Positions 17,988 through 27,421 are shown, counted from the first letter of the stretch. The stretch: 64,000 nucleotides of DNA from Bradyrhizobium lablabi (GCF_018131005.1 NZ_JAFCJK010000018.1:1-64000); one strand, 5' to 3'. The notes: a model not told the origin generated them from the letters alone. A program made the numbers and translations.

Positions 17988-18979
17988 TGGCGACGAAGAA
18001 CATGTCCACCGCTCTTGTGTGCGGCGCGGGTGGTTTCATTGGCGGGCACCTGGTCAAGCGGCTCAAGCGTGAAGGCTTCTGGGTGCGTGGCGTCGACCTG
18101 AAATTTCCGCCGTTCGCGGAAACGGAGGCCGATGATTTCGTTGTCGGCGATCTTCGTGACCAGAATTTCTGCAGACAGATCACCGACCGCAAGTTCGACG
18201 AGGTGTATCAGCTCGCCGCCGACATGGGTGGCGCCGGCTACATTTTCACCGGCGAGCATGATGCCGACGTGATGCACAATTCGGCGACCATCAATCTCAA
18301 CATGCTTGATGCCTGTCAGAAGCGCAACGTGCGCGGCATGTTCTATTCGTCGTCGGCTTGCATGTATCCGGAACATAACCAAAAGGATCCCGACAATCCG
18401 AATTGCGCCGAGGATTCCGCCTATCCTGCTGCTCCCGACAGCGAATATGGTTGGGAGAAGCTGTTTTCTGAGAGATTATACCTCGCCTACAACCGAAACC
18501 ATGGAATGCGAAACCGCGTCGCACGCTACCACAACATCTTCGGGCCCGAGGGCACCTGGGAAGGCGGCAAGGAGAAGGCACCCGCCGCCGTGTGCCGCAA
18601 GGTTGCCCAGGCTTCCAACCATGGCGAAGTCGAGATTTGGGGCGACGGCACCCAAACACGCTCGTTTCTTTATATCGATGAGTGCCTGGAAGGCACCATC
18701 CGCCTGACGCGGTCGGACTTCGAAGGTCCGGTCAACGTCGGATCGGAGGAGATGGTCACGATCAACCAGCTCGTCGATCTCGTGTCCGACATCGCCGGCA
18801 AGAAGGTTGTCAAGAAGCACATCCCCGGCCCGCTCGGCGTGCGCGGCCGCAATTCGGACAACCGCCTGATCGGCCAGAAGCTCGGCTGGAAGCCGTCCGC
18901 GACGCTCCGCTCCGGTCTCGAGAAGACCTATGAATGGATCGAACGGCAGGTTCGCAGCAATACCAGGGCCGCCGCCTAA
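17987..18979 (+). CDS. GDP-mannose 3,5-epimerase homologue (330 aa)
   Basis: This extended short-chain dehydrogenase has GAGGFIGGH at 13-21, AADMGGAGYI at 77-86, SSSACMYPE at 121-129, YGWEK at 154-158, GGKEKAPAAVCRK at 193-205 and GPLGVRGRNSDN at 281-292. These match plant GDP-mannose 3,5-epimerase from memory. The catalytic residues I recall for the Arabidopsis enzyme (S143, C145, Y174, K178, K217, R306) fall at S123, C125, Y154, K158, K197 and R286 here, a constant offset of 20. The reaction converts GDP-D-mannose to GDP-L-galactose (and GDP-L-gulose). ManC at the left edge would supply the substrate. The next gene is an FkbM methyltransferase, so the new sugar may be methylated. Confidence 0.82.
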   Translation: MATKNMSTALVCGAGGFIGGHLVKRLKREGFWVRGVDLKFPPFAETEADDFVVGDLRDQNFCRQITDRKFDEVYQLAADMGGAGYIFTGEHDADVMHNSATINLNMLDACQKRNVRGMFYSSSACMYPEHNQKDPDNPNCAEDSAYPAAPDSEYGWEKLFSERLYLAYNRNHGMRNRVARYHNIFGPEGTWEGGKEKAPAAVCRKVAQASNHGEVEIWGDGTQTRSFLYIDECLEGTIRLTRSDFEGPVNVGSEEMVTINQLVDLVSDIAGKKVVKKHIPGPLGVRGRNSDNRLIGQKLGWKPSATLRSGLEKTYEWIERQVRSNTRAAA

Positions 18980-19095
18980 AGGACGTCCTAACCAGCCGGG
19001 TTCACAAGACAGGAGAACGTTCGCACAGCAGATCAGACAATGGCCGGAACGATCATTTGGAAGGCTCAATAGTTGTAGCCAGTAGGAGCTTCGCA

Positions 19096-19923
19096 ATGGT
19101 TGGTGACTTGATCTACGACGTCGGCCTGCACAAGGGCGAAGATACGGCGTTTTATCTCAAAAAGGGCTTCAAGGTTCTCGGGATCGAGGCCAACCCGGAA
19201 CTCGTGCAACACTGCCGGGCGCGATTTCGCAACGAAGTCGCGAGCGGGCAATTGCAGATCATCGAGGGAGCCATCGCACCGGAGTCCGAAGGACCCACGA
19301 TCACCTTCTACAAGAATTCGGACTCCGTGCTGAGCACCATCAACAAGAACAGGGCCGAGCGCACCGGAAAGTTGGGCCACAAGAGTGAATGCATCGTGCT
19401 GCCGCGCATTGACGTTGCCGACATCTACTGCTCCTGCGGAGTGCCTTATTTCCTCAAGGTCGACGTCGAGGGAGCCGACCAGTTGGTATTGGAGGGACTG
19501 AAGCAGCAGCCCAACCGCCCTCAATACATTTCGGTCGAGTCCGACAAGGTCGACTTCGATGAGGTTGTGGCCCAGCTCGACCTGCTGCGCGAGCTTGGCT
19601 ACCGGAAGTTCAAGGCCGTGCAGCAGCAGCGAATCCCGGGATCGCGGGTCGAAGCCAGGGCGCTTGACGGCTCAACTGTCGCGCATGTTTTCGAGGGCGG
19701 CGCCTCCGGTCCATTTGGCGAAGATCTCGGCGATGATTGGCTGGACTTTGACGGCATCGTCCGTCGCTACCGGTCGATATTCCGGGATTATCGGTACTTC
19801 GGCGACGATTCCTTGCTGGCGGGGTTTCCGATTTTGGCCTTGCCGTTCAAGGCGGCCTACAAGCTCTGCACGGGCCAACGCGGCTCGCTGCCCGGATGGT
19901 ACGATACCCATGCGAGTTTGTAG
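19096..19923 (+). CDS. FkbM-family SAM-dependent methyltransferase (275 aa)
   Basis: I chose the ATG at 19096 because AGGAG at 19084-19088 precedes it by seven bases; the open frame extends to 18934 but that part looks non-coding. The sequence has the FkbM pattern: IYDVGLHKGEDTAFYLKKGF (SAM-binding motif I, residues about 6-25), GIEANPELV (acidic post-I motif), then YFLKVDVEGAD and ISVESDK. FkbM enzymes O-methylate hydroxyl groups, often on sugars in polysaccharide and antibiotic pathways. It lies between the GDP-mannose epimerase homologue and a GT2, so a sugar residue of the EPS is the likely substrate. Confidence 0.88.
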   Translation: MVGDLIYDVGLHKGEDTAFYLKKGFKVLGIEANPELVQHCRARFRNEVASGQLQIIEGAIAPESEGPTITFYKNSDSVLSTINKNRAERTGKLGHKSECIVLPRIDVADIYCSCGVPYFLKVDVEGADQLVLEGLKQQPNRPQYISVESDKVDFDEVVAQLDLLRELGYRKFKAVQQQRIPGSRVEARALDGSTVAHVFEGGASGPFGEDLGDDWLDFDGIVRRYRSIFRDYRYFGDDSLLAGFPILALPFKAAYKLCTGQRGSLPGWYDTHASL

Positions 19924-19998
19924 GCGACGCTCCCGACCGGTATCACTACCTCCGCAGAACTGGCCTTCATCCCCGCCGCCCAGTGACAAGCACAGGAC

Positions 19999-20982
19999 AT
20001 GATGGTGGTCGCTGATCCAACCAGGGAAATCGAAGTATCGATCGTCATCTGCACGCGCAATCGAGCGAGCCGCCTGTCAGGGACACTGGGCGCGCTGCGG
20101 GCGCTGCGCACCGACCATCGCTACGAGGTGATCTGGGTGGACAACGCATCGACCGACGATACGGCAGAAGTGCTGCACCGTGAATTCGCCGACGACGCGG
20201 TTTCGAGGTACATCCTCGGCGAGCGGATAGGACTGGGCGCGGCCCGCAATCTCGGCTGGCAAAACGCACGCGGCGCGATCGTCGCCTTCACAGATGACGA
20301 CTGCTACCCCGCGCCCGACTACGTGGATGCGATGGTCGCAGCGTTTGCCGATCATCCCGGCGCCGGCGCAATCGGAGGCCGTATTCTGCTCCACAATCCG
20401 AAACACGCCAGGATCACGATCGAGGAAAGCGAAGCGCCGCGCCTCTATCCGAAACGAACCTTCGTCAGGGCCGGGACGCTGCAGGGTGCGAACCTCGCGT
20501 TCCGGCGCGAGGCCCTGCAGGCCATCGGGGGCATCGATCCCGAACTCGGCGCGGGCACGCGCTTCCCCTGCGAGGACATCGATGCGGTGACCGCGGTGCT
20601 TTGGGCGGGATTCGATGCCTGCTTCGATCCCCGTCCGACTGTCCAGCACGATCATGGCCGGGCCGAAGCGGAGGTGCCGGCGTTGCTCAATTCCTATGAT
20701 CGCGGCCGTGGCAGCTTTTACGCCAAGTACATCCTGCGGCCCGATACCCGCGCCACCTTTGTCCTGCGCTGGCTCAGCTCCACCTGGCGCCGGCGCGACT
20801 GGCAAGGGCTTCGTACACTGCGGACCGAACTGCGAACGGCTGCACAGTATGCTATCGCGAAGCGCCGATTTGGAGCGCTTGCCCTCGCCTTCCCTCTGGG
20901 CCTTGTCGCCCTGGCCGTGCAGTCCGCCGTCTCATTTGGTTTCTCATCCAGGCGCCGCCTTCGGGCGACCAAGAGTCGTTGA
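19999..20982 (+). CDS. Family 2 glycosyltransferase (327 aa)
   Basis: EVSIVICTRNRASRLSGTL opens a GT2 domain, with VIWVDNASTDDT at about 44-55 and VAFTDDDCYP (D99-D101) as the metal-binding acidic motif. A hydrophobic stretch near the C-terminus (LALAFPLGLVALAVQSAVSF) may be a membrane anchor. The start is an ATG pair (19999 or 20002). It is part of the plus-strand run with the FkbM gene upstream and a GH16 gene 65 bases downstream. Its overall shape is close to the GT2 at 23285-24142. Donor unknown. Confidence 0.88.
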   Translation: MMVVADPTREIEVSIVICTRNRASRLSGTLGALRALRTDHRYEVIWVDNASTDDTAEVLHREFADDAVSRYILGERIGLGAARNLGWQNARGAIVAFTDDDCYPAPDYVDAMVAAFADHPGAGAIGGRILLHNPKHARITIEESEAPRLYPKRTFVRAGTLQGANLAFRREALQAIGGIDPELGAGTRFPCEDIDAVTAVLWAGFDACFDPRPTVQHDHGRAEAEVPALLNSYDRGRGSFYAKYILRPDTRATFVLRWLSSTWRRRDWQGLRTLRTELRTAAQYAIAKRRFGALALAFPLGLVALAVQSAVSFGFSSRRRLRATKSR

Positions 20983-21046
20983 TGGCGCCGAGCGCAAGCA
21001 AGTGTGAGTTTCCCAGGCCTGATTTTTCCAGCGTAAGAAAGCGGAG

Positions 21047-22381
21047 ATGACGCAGGCGACGCGAAGAACATTGCTCAAGGGCTCGGCCGGACTTGCGTTG
21101 ACGACGATCGGCCCGCTGACGGTCTTCGACACGCCGGCCGCGGCTGATGCCGCGCTGTTGATAGGCGACGCCACCATCGTGGTCGTGGGAACAACGGTCG
21201 GCCCCGGGGAGCTTTGGGCGGATTTGCCCGTCAGGCTCAACTCGCCGGCCACCTATACGATCGTGCTGGAATACGAAACGTTCAGCGGAAGCGAGACAAT
21301 CGGGATATTGCCAGGCGAGGCAACCGCCGGCGCCGACTTCGTCCTGTCCAAAGGGTTTCTGATCTTTCAACCCGGCGAGCAGGTCAAATTTGTGAAGCTC
21401 CGTCTTGTACGCCCGCTTCAAGCGGGCAAGTCGATCGTCTTCCAGATTTCGGATTTTGGATATCCTCTGTTCGGTCGTGCGCGCGCTGGTGGCGAGGTGC
21501 GACCGCGTAGCCAACCCTCGATCGCCGGTGCCCGTGTCAGTGACGATGTCGCGCTGCCGTCGCTGCCTTCCCGTGGCTCTGTGATCTTTTCCGATCGTCT
21601 GCTCGGCCGCGATTTCGCCAGCGACGACGGATTCACCGCCGGCGGCGCGCCGTGCTGGCAAAGCCGTCTTGCCACCGGACGCCGCCAGGAGGGCAACAGG
21701 GAATTGGGTTACTATGCCGACCCCTCGCTCAATCCGGAAACGACCGTGTGGGGAATAGACCCGGCAACCGGCTGCCGCTTCATTCAGGCCGAGCATCACC
21801 CGGACGGACTTTCGGATGGGCAAGGTGGCCAACTGGCGCCGGGCTGGCGCAAAGAGACGCCGTTCAGATTTTCCTCGGCGATGGTGACATCGCGCACCCT
21901 CTTCAACCGCATCACGCTCGACAGCTATGTCGAGTTCAATGTCAGGCTGATGAAGGTACCGGGCAGTTGGCCGGCGTTGTGGCTGTTGCCGCTCAAGCCC
22001 GGCTGGCCGCCGGAGATCGATGTCCTCGAAGCCTACATCACCGCATCGCCGCGGTATCGGGACGATGTCATATTCTCCAGCATTCACTGGGAGGGCGAGA
22101 AGGGACCCGACGCCCGCGGCGCCGCGATGCCGCTTGGCCTGGTTGAAGAAGGCGTCGACCTGTTTTCGCGGTTCAACCGCTTCGGCTGCCTCATCGGGAA
22201 GCAGAAAATCGTCTACTACCTCAACGACAAGCCCTATTGTGCTATGCCGAACCTGGTCGGCGCCGGGCCGTGGTACATGCTGATGGACGTTGCCGTGGGC
22301 GGTCCGGCGGGTGAGCCGAGCGATCCCAGCGCATTTCCCGCCAGAATGTATATCGATGGCGTAAAGGTGGTCCAGTTCTGA
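21047..22381 (+). CDS. Tat-exported GH16 glycanase (444 aa)
   Basis: The N-terminus MTQATRRTLLKGSAGLAL has a twin-arginine motif followed by a hydrophobic core and PAAADA, predicting Tat export. Residues about 40-130 look like a Calx-beta-type domain (LWADLPVRLNSPATYTIVLE, TAGADFV). Residues about 180-444 are a GH16 catalytic domain with PEIDVLEAY (E323, D325, E328) and the WPALWLLP element. GH16 enzymes cut beta-1,3 or beta-1,3-1,4 glucan-like chains; in rhizobia ExoK and ExsH trim EPS. Cys occurs in the catalytic domain (GAPCWQSR, GCRFIQ), compatible with a periplasmic, disulphide-containing protein. It converges with the pyruvyltransferase gene. Confidence 0.9.
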   Translation: MTQATRRTLLKGSAGLALTTIGPLTVFDTPAAADAALLIGDATIVVVGTTVGPGELWADLPVRLNSPATYTIVLEYETFSGSETIGILPGEATAGADFVLSKGFLIFQPGEQVKFVKLRLVRPLQAGKSIVFQISDFGYPLFGRARAGGEVRPRSQPSIAGARVSDDVALPSLPSRGSVIFSDRLLGRDFASDDGFTAGGAPCWQSRLATGRRQEGNRELGYYADPSLNPETTVWGIDPATGCRFIQAEHHPDGLSDGQGGQLAPGWRKETPFRFSSAMVTSRTLFNRITLDSYVEFNVRLMKVPGSWPALWLLPLKPGWPPEIDVLEAYITASPRYRDDVIFSSIHWEGEKGPDARGAAMPLGLVEEGVDLFSRFNRFGCLIGKQKIVYYLNDKPYCAMPNLVGAGPWYMLMDVAVGGPAGEPSDPSAFPARMYIDGVKVVQF

Positions 22382-22406
22382 AAATCCGCGAGAGGCGTCG
22401 CCTCGT

Positions 22407-23288
22407 TCAACGATGAAAATCCCGTCGGATCTGATCGGCGGCTTCCTCGAGCTTCGAGACGGCCTTTGCGAGTGCAAAGTCGGAGCTGAGCACGGGCTCC
22501 ATTTCACTGAGCCGCCGCAGTCCGCGCGCCGCGATGTAAGGCAGCGTGTTGTTGGCTGCCCCGACAGCCAGCTGAATCAGACCATTGTCACTCGACATCC
22601 AGTTGCCGTTCCTGCCCGTCTTCGAGACCCAGAGGTCGTGCAACGTCGCGGGAAAGGTCGCGTAGGGTTTGAGATCGATCCTGAGCGCGCCGGCCCAATC
22701 CGACCATTTGAATCGGTGAGATCGGTGGAACGGAAGAACCGGCACCCACGGAACCCGCAACGCGTCCGCGACAATGGCGCCATGCATCGCCTCGGTGATG
22801 ACCGTGTTTGATGCCTGGATCATTTCGAGGACCCGGTCAACCGGCCACCGCGGATCGATCAGTTCGACATTGGCCAATTCACAAGCCTTGGGCCAGTTGC
22901 CGTTCAACAGGCTCTGCCAATGCGGGATGTAGCTGAACTTGAAGCGTTTCGGGACAACTTCCCTCAAGTGGCGATTGACCAACACCGCGGCATCGGCCGC
23001 GATCAGGCGCGCGTCGAGTCCCAACGCTTCCGCGGTCAGCGGCCCGCGCACGCAATAGACCTTCCAACGATCATCGAGTCGAGGGGGCGCAGTGTACTGC
23101 CCAAATCCCGAGCCAAAGACCACTTTCAAGGACTGCTGCGGATGATGGTCGAACAGGACTGACCCAATCGCGAGGAACAGGGTCAGATCGTCCTCATCGA
23201 AGAAACGCGGGAAAACCTTTGGCATGAGCACATTATTCAAATCGTCACCGAAGTTCGGTGCAGCGCTCCGATAGTAGTAAAGTTTCAT
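22407..23288 (-). CDS. Polysaccharide pyruvyl transferase family protein (293 aa)
   Basis: The N-terminus MKLYYYRSAAPNFGDDLNNV matches ExoV-like polysaccharide pyruvyltransferases (NFGDxLN). The central VITEAMHGAIVADALRVPWVPV block is the family's conserved TEAMHG motif that contacts the substrate. These enzymes add a pyruvate ketal from phosphoenolpyruvate to a sugar on the lipid-linked repeat unit. ATGA overlap with the upstream GT2 (start 23288, stop 23285) shows translational coupling, so that GT2 may add the sugar that is pyruvylated. An alternative reading is an inactive scaffold, but the motifs look intact. Confidence 0.86.
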   Translation of the reverse strand: MKLYYYRSAAPNFGDDLNNVLMPKVFPRFFDEDDLTLFLAIGSVLFDHHPQQSLKVVFGSGFGQYTAPPRLDDRWKVYCVRGPLTAEALGLDARLIAADAAVLVNRHLREVVPKRFKFSYIPHWQSLLNGNWPKACELANVELIDPRWPVDRVLEMIQASNTVITEAMHGAIVADALRVPWVPVLPFHRSHRFKWSDWAGALRIDLKPYATFPATLHDLWVSKTGRNGNWMSSDNGLIQLAVGAANNTLPYIAARGLRRLSEMEPVLSSDFALAKAVSKLEEAADQIRRDFHR

Positions 23289-24142
23289 GATCGCGCCTGA
23301 CGCAGCATGGTCGAGTAGTATTGCACGGCTCCTCCGAACAGCGGACCCACGGCGGCACGTTTTCTGATTTGCCTGCGGATGTCGCGCGCGATCTCCACAA
23401 CGGTCGCAGGCGCATGCGCAGTCAACAAGTGCTTGGCATAGACTGCCCCAGCACCGATGTCGTAGTAGTGCCCGCGAACGAACGCCTCGTCGTCGAAACG
23501 GCCGTGATCATGAGCGACGCTTGGCTCCGGGAAGTACCCGCCGGTCCAGCCGGCATACGACGCCCTGACCGCGACCTCCCATTCCTCGCCGGCAAACGGA
23601 GTCCCGGCCCCGAAGCGGTCATCGAACATGCCGGCATCGCTCAGGCACCGGCGCCTGAACGCCATATTGGACCCTTGAACAAACCCTCTCTGGACGAAGG
23701 TGGGCGAGGTGAGAATCTGTGTCGTGGTGCTGGTGTTACAGCCAAGCGGCGACTGCCGCGAGTCGTACGGCAGAATTCTTCCGGATCCAAAACCGAGGCG
23801 GGGATCCTGCGCGAATACCGCTTTCCAGGCAGTTGCAAAATCCTTCTCCGGATAACAATCGTCGTCGATGAACAGGATGACTTCGCCGGACGAGGCAGCG
23901 ATCCCGGTATTTCGGCCGGCCGAGTTGCCCGGCTTCGTTTCGTGCATCGCGCGCCACAGATTCGGGTTGGCCCCGCAAAACTCCTGCATGGCGGTGAAGG
24001 TACCATCCGTCGACCCGTTGTCGACCAGCACAACCTCGATCGCGTCAGCTCCGTCCAATGCGCGAATATGATCCAGGCATTTGCGGACGGTCCTCATTCC
24101 ATTTCGAGAGCATAGGACCAACGTTAGAGCAACTTCGCGCAT
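23285..24142 (-). CDS. Family 2 glycosyltransferase (285 aa)
   Basis: The GT2 domain starts with ALTLVLCSRNGMRTVRKCL, then VVLVDNGSTDGT (about 37-48) and FIDDDCYPE (D93-D95). I prefer the ATG at 24142 over the in-frame GTG at 24184, because the GT fold begins directly after it and the GTG adds an unconserved tail. The C-terminal part has HDHGRFDD, like other GT2 proteins of the locus. It is coupled to the pyruvyltransferase gene by an ATGA overlap. The transferred sugar is unknown. Confidence 0.86.
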   Translation of the reverse strand: MREVALTLVLCSRNGMRTVRKCLDHIRALDGADAIEVVLVDNGSTDGTFTAMQEFCGANPNLWRAMHETKPGNSAGRNTGIAASSGEVILFIDDDCYPEKDFATAWKAVFAQDPRLGFGSGRILPYDSRQSPLGCNTSTTTQILTSPTFVQRGFVQGSNMAFRRRCLSDAGMFDDRFGAGTPFAGEEWEVAVRASYAGWTGGYFPEPSVAHDHGRFDDEAFVRGHYYDIGAGAVYAKHLLTAHAPATVVEIARDIRRQIRKRAAVGPLFGGAVQYYSTMLRQARS

Positions 24143-24245
24143 TCTACTTGCTCGGGCCTTTATCAGGTTCGAAATCGAGGACACATGACGTCACTGACGT
24201 CTGACAGCATTATGGACATTAAGCGGTGGGGCGCAACCAGTGTGG

Positions 24246-25751
24246 TCAACCGGGCTTGGATGCAACCCCACGCTGGCCCTGTGACTTGTACGCAATTGAA
24301 CCAGCAAGCAGCCTCGCAACGTCCATCGTACGGTCCCTGGCGATAACGAGCATCGCCCCGAGATACGAGGCCGCACCAACCGCAATGTTGACACCAAGCG
24401 CAAATACTGGCGGCAGTTCCGGAAGAAGATATCTGGTCGCTGCTATGCACGCGACCATGACCACGCAGGCGCCTGCTGGGCCGACGAAGACCCGCAAATA
24501 TTCCGATACCGGTTCCGACAACAGCCGAGACGTCTTGATGACCGCAACCGGCCATCTGGCGACGGTTCCAACCAGCACGGCCGTCAGTAGCGTGGTCACG
24601 CCGAATTTCGACATCAGCAGCAGGATCACCAGTGTGACTATCCCGGCGGCAAGCTGGTAATAAAACCACCAATGAGCATGCCCGCGGCTGTTGATGAGGC
24701 TCCCCTGAATCACGCCGATGCAGGCCATCATACCGAGGCCACAGTACAACCGGATCGGCTCAACCGTATCGACCCAGCGCGATCCGAATATGACGGGAAC
24801 CGCAAGGTCCGCCACCATCGCGAACCCGATAAAGACCGGAAACGACAACGCCGACGAGAGAAACGTCGCGAGCAGAAAGCCCTTTCTGACCCGATCCACA
24901 TTTTCCTGAATAGCCGAGAACATCGGATGAGCTACTGTGCCGATCGGCGTCGCCAGGACGTTGAGGATCATCAGAAACAGGTTCCGCGAAAAGGCGTAGA
25001 TGCCCGCTTGATGCGGCCCCAGATATAGTCCCACGATAGCGGGGTCAGCTTGAGTCGTTAAAGCCTGCATCGCTCGAGTGCCGGATGAAAACGCACCGTA
25101 CCGCGCGAGCGACTTGAGCGCGTCCAGCCCGATCCGGAATTTCGGCCGCCAGCCCGCTCCCCACATGGCGGCCAGCGCAGCAGTCACGGATGAGGACAGT
25201 TGCGCGGTGAGGAGAGCCCAAACGCCGTAGCCGGCGACGAGAAGACCCACCGTCAGCGCCGCCGACACAAGCGTGGCGAGCAGCGTCCGGCCCGCGATCA
25301 GCTCAAAGGACATTCTTCGCGTGATGATGGCCTGTGGAACAATGCCGGCGGCATCCGCGAACAGCCTGAGTCCGGCGACCGGCAGCAACACGGCGATCCA
25401 TTCGGAGCCTAGCATTCGGCTAAACGGTCCACTGCAAACCACGAGCACGGCATACGCGACCAGCGCGCAGGCCGATGCTACCCAGAAAGTCGAGTCGAGA
25501 TGAATGTCATCGACCGACGATCTCTGAACGATCGCCTCGGCGAACCCGGTCGGCAACAACACCCCCAGCAGGGCAACCAAGCTGCCGGCAAGCGCCACAA
25601 CACCGAACTCGCCCGGCCCGAGGTAGCGCGAAGTTACGAGGAAAACGAGAAAGCCCACGAGCGACGGAATGATCGAGTTGACCCCCGACCAGAACACGCC
25701 CCGGATTGCTCGAGCGGCATGTGTGCGCTTGCCGGGTTCGGTACCTACCAT
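24246..25751 (-). CDS. Wzx-type polysaccharide flippase (501 aa)
   Basis: The hydrophobic profile predicts about 12-14 membrane spans. The opening AIRGVFWSGVNSIIPSLVGF followed by LVTSRYLGPGEFGVVALAGS is typical of the oligosaccharide flippase family (Wzx/MviN superfamily). It moves undecaprenyl-linked repeat units across the inner membrane. GGAAGAG ahead of the ATG at 25751 decides the start; an upstream TTG at 25793 would add 14 charged residues. About 100 bases separate it from the GT2 downstream, so co-transcription is plausible. An ABC-type flippase at 7392-9203 is also present, so the locus may have two export routes. Confidence 0.9.
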   Translation of the reverse strand: MVGTEPGKRTHAARAIRGVFWSGVNSIIPSLVGFLVFLVTSRYLGPGEFGVVALAGSLVALLGVLLPTGFAEAIVQRSSVDDIHLDSTFWVASACALVAYAVLVVCSGPFSRMLGSEWIAVLLPVAGLRLFADAAGIVPQAIITRRMSFELIAGRTLLATLVSAALTVGLLVAGYGVWALLTAQLSSSVTAALAAMWGAGWRPKFRIGLDALKSLARYGAFSSGTRAMQALTTQADPAIVGLYLGPHQAGIYAFSRNLFLMILNVLATPIGTVAHPMFSAIQENVDRVRKGFLLATFLSSALSFPVFIGFAMVADLAVPVIFGSRWVDTVEPIRLYCGLGMMACIGVIQGSLINSRGHAHWWFYYQLAAGIVTLVILLLMSKFGVTTLLTAVLVGTVARWPVAVIKTSRLLSEPVSEYLRVFVGPAGACVVMVACIAATRYLLPELPPVFALGVNIAVGAASYLGAMLVIARDRTMDVARLLAGSIAYKSQGQRGVASKPG

Positions 25752-26181
25752 TTGCAGATCTCTTCCCAGCTCATGACGCGCCCGGCGCGCCAACAGGCTG
25801 TCACGACGAACATATGGAACAGTGCAAAGACCTGCTCTCGAGAAACTGATGGCCTAGGGGACAATTTCGGGTCCACGCCCAACGCGATTGCCATCAGACG
25901 GACCTAAGGACGGGATCAACGGTGCGCGCGGACCCCGACCACACGCCCTGCCCACCGCCAGCCAACCGAGCGGACAATTGGCAGGCAATCACAGCTAAAG
26001 ATGCAAGAGGCACGCCCGTCCTTCACGATTTCGGTGCGGAACAAGTATCAACCCTCAACCAGCTCCGAAATGCGACCAAATTGTAGCCGATGATGTCAGA
26101 CTCGGCCTTATCTGTTCCCCGCAGATCACAACTTCGCACGGTTTACGCGATCATCAATGCAAGCAACAGGACAGCAGCATG
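25752..26181. other. Intergenic region upstream of the flippase, no gene seen
   Basis: This stretch separates the flippase start from the end of the GT14-like gene, both on the minus strand. No supported reading frame or motif is present. A promoter for the flippase-GT2-pyruvyltransferase group is expected here. Confidence 0.4.
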
Positions 26182-27087
26182 TCACCTACGCCCATCCCGT
26201 TGCTCGATCATGACCGCAAGCTGATTCGAGACGGCAGGGTTCATCACCTTGCGGCAGAACAGCAGTTCGCCGGAGCCATAGACGCCATCTATCCGCAACC
26301 GCGGATTGGCGCGAAACATCGCGATGTGACGATCGCCGATCTCCGACGGACTTGCTCCACCCCCGCTCCAATCCGAATAGGTGAGACTGCGCCGCATATT
26401 CGAACGAAACGGTGAATTCGCAAGGATGGTCTGGAACACCATTTCATCCGGGACATGGGTGTTCTTATAGAATCTCATGAGCCTGGGATGGTCCGCGGCA
26501 AATTTCTGGACGTAGGCGCAAGCATCGCGTGTCAGCGCCCACCACTGGTTGCCGGCGCAAGGCATAAGTTCACCAAAGTACTTCTTGTAGTTACGTGCCT
26601 TTGGCATTAGCCCAAATCCGCCGAGCAACCGACGCCCTTTGCCGGCACACGAACCAAGCGGTCCGGGCCGGCCCTTGTAGGTCGTCAAACGAGACAGCGG
26701 CTTCGCGGCCGCCGCGGACGGCATCGCCACTGAATCGATGAATTGAAGACCATTGTTCTCACTGAAGAAATTCTCGATCTCGGGCGCCGAACGCAGCGGA
26801 TAGTCCGCGCCGCTGATCAGCACCAGATAATCGTAGCGGCGGGGCGCCGCCAACGCCGTCTCCATGAGCACAAGCGCAGCGCTGATCAACGAGTAGTCGC
26901 CCCAGTAGATCGGGATTCGGTTCGCGATGAAATGCGCATCGGAACCGACTGCGTGCACGAACGGACCGATCTCCACGCGGGCATCGATGTGCACAAACAT
27001 GTCCGCAGCCGGAGACTGCAACTGACGGACAAGCCTTGAAAGCTGATCAGAATGACTGTGCGCAAGAATGAGATACGCAATATTCAT
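26182..27087 (-). CDS. Core-2/I-branching type glycosyltransferase, GT14-like (301 aa)
   Basis: MNIAYLILAHSHSDQLSRLV, MFVHIDAR, YLVLISGADYPLRS, NQWWALTRDAC and PDEMVFQTIL occur in the order expected for the Branch domain (beta-1,6-N-acetylglucosaminyltransferases and relatives, GT14). The last part has LTYSDWSGGGASPSEI, matching the family's DW/HP acceptor loop. Bacterial members transfer sugars to capsule or EPS intermediates in the cytoplasm. The ATG at 27087 is preferred because homologues begin right at the first strand. It is separated from its neighbours by long gaps on both sides and may be a single-gene unit. Confidence 0.85.
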   Translation of the reverse strand: MNIAYLILAHSHSDQLSRLVRQLQSPAADMFVHIDARVEIGPFVHAVGSDAHFIANRIPIYWGDYSLISAALVLMETALAAPRRYDYLVLISGADYPLRSAPEIENFFSENNGLQFIDSVAMPSAAAAKPLSRLTTYKGRPGPLGSCAGKGRRLLGGFGLMPKARNYKKYFGELMPCAGNQWWALTRDACAYVQKFAADHPRLMRFYKNTHVPDEMVFQTILANSPFRSNMRRSLTYSDWSGGGASPSEIGDRHIAMFRANPRLRIDGVYGSGELLFCRKVMNPAVSNQLAVMIEQRDGRR

Positions 27088-27421
27088 CTGCCTGTCGTCC
27101 CGCATGACCACGCGATCGCACTAATGAGGGCAAGGCTCCGGCCGCAAAGCCGGCAACGTTTGTGGGACGGTCCCCGACGGTGACTAAAAGTCTCGTCGGT
27201 TCCAACACCGACGAACTCGCCAGAGACCGATGTTCAAAAGCCAACTGTTAACGCCGAGGGGGGCCGATGGGATCCCAAAAAGTTGACCTCACGACGCCTT
27301 TATTGCACGCCGCCTTGATTGCGGGGCATGTCCGCGTGAAGCGCATGGCCTGGCTGGTCGCGAAGGAGGTTGGCCCTCTCCTTCGACGTTTGCTCAAGAA
27401 ATGGACACGGAAGTCGGCGTG
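27088..27421. other. Intergenic region, no gene seen
   Basis: About 330 bases between two minus-strand genes (GT14-like start and acyltransferase stop). No motif or credible frame is present; a promoter for the GT14-like gene is expected. Confidence 0.4.

Noticed and set aside
22392..22404. GAGGCG-T-CGCCTC inverted repeat between convergent GH16 and pyruvyltransferase genes
   Set aside because: The loop is a single base, so a real hairpin would be shorter; it is probably chance in GC-rich sequence, although a terminator is expected there.
20852..22507. 551-residue open frame on the minus strand opposite the GT2 and GH16 genes
   Set aside because: It lies antisense to two genes with clear motifs. 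Its translation is rich in Arg, Gly, Asp and Ala with no recognisable domain; long antisense frames are expected in high-GC DNA.
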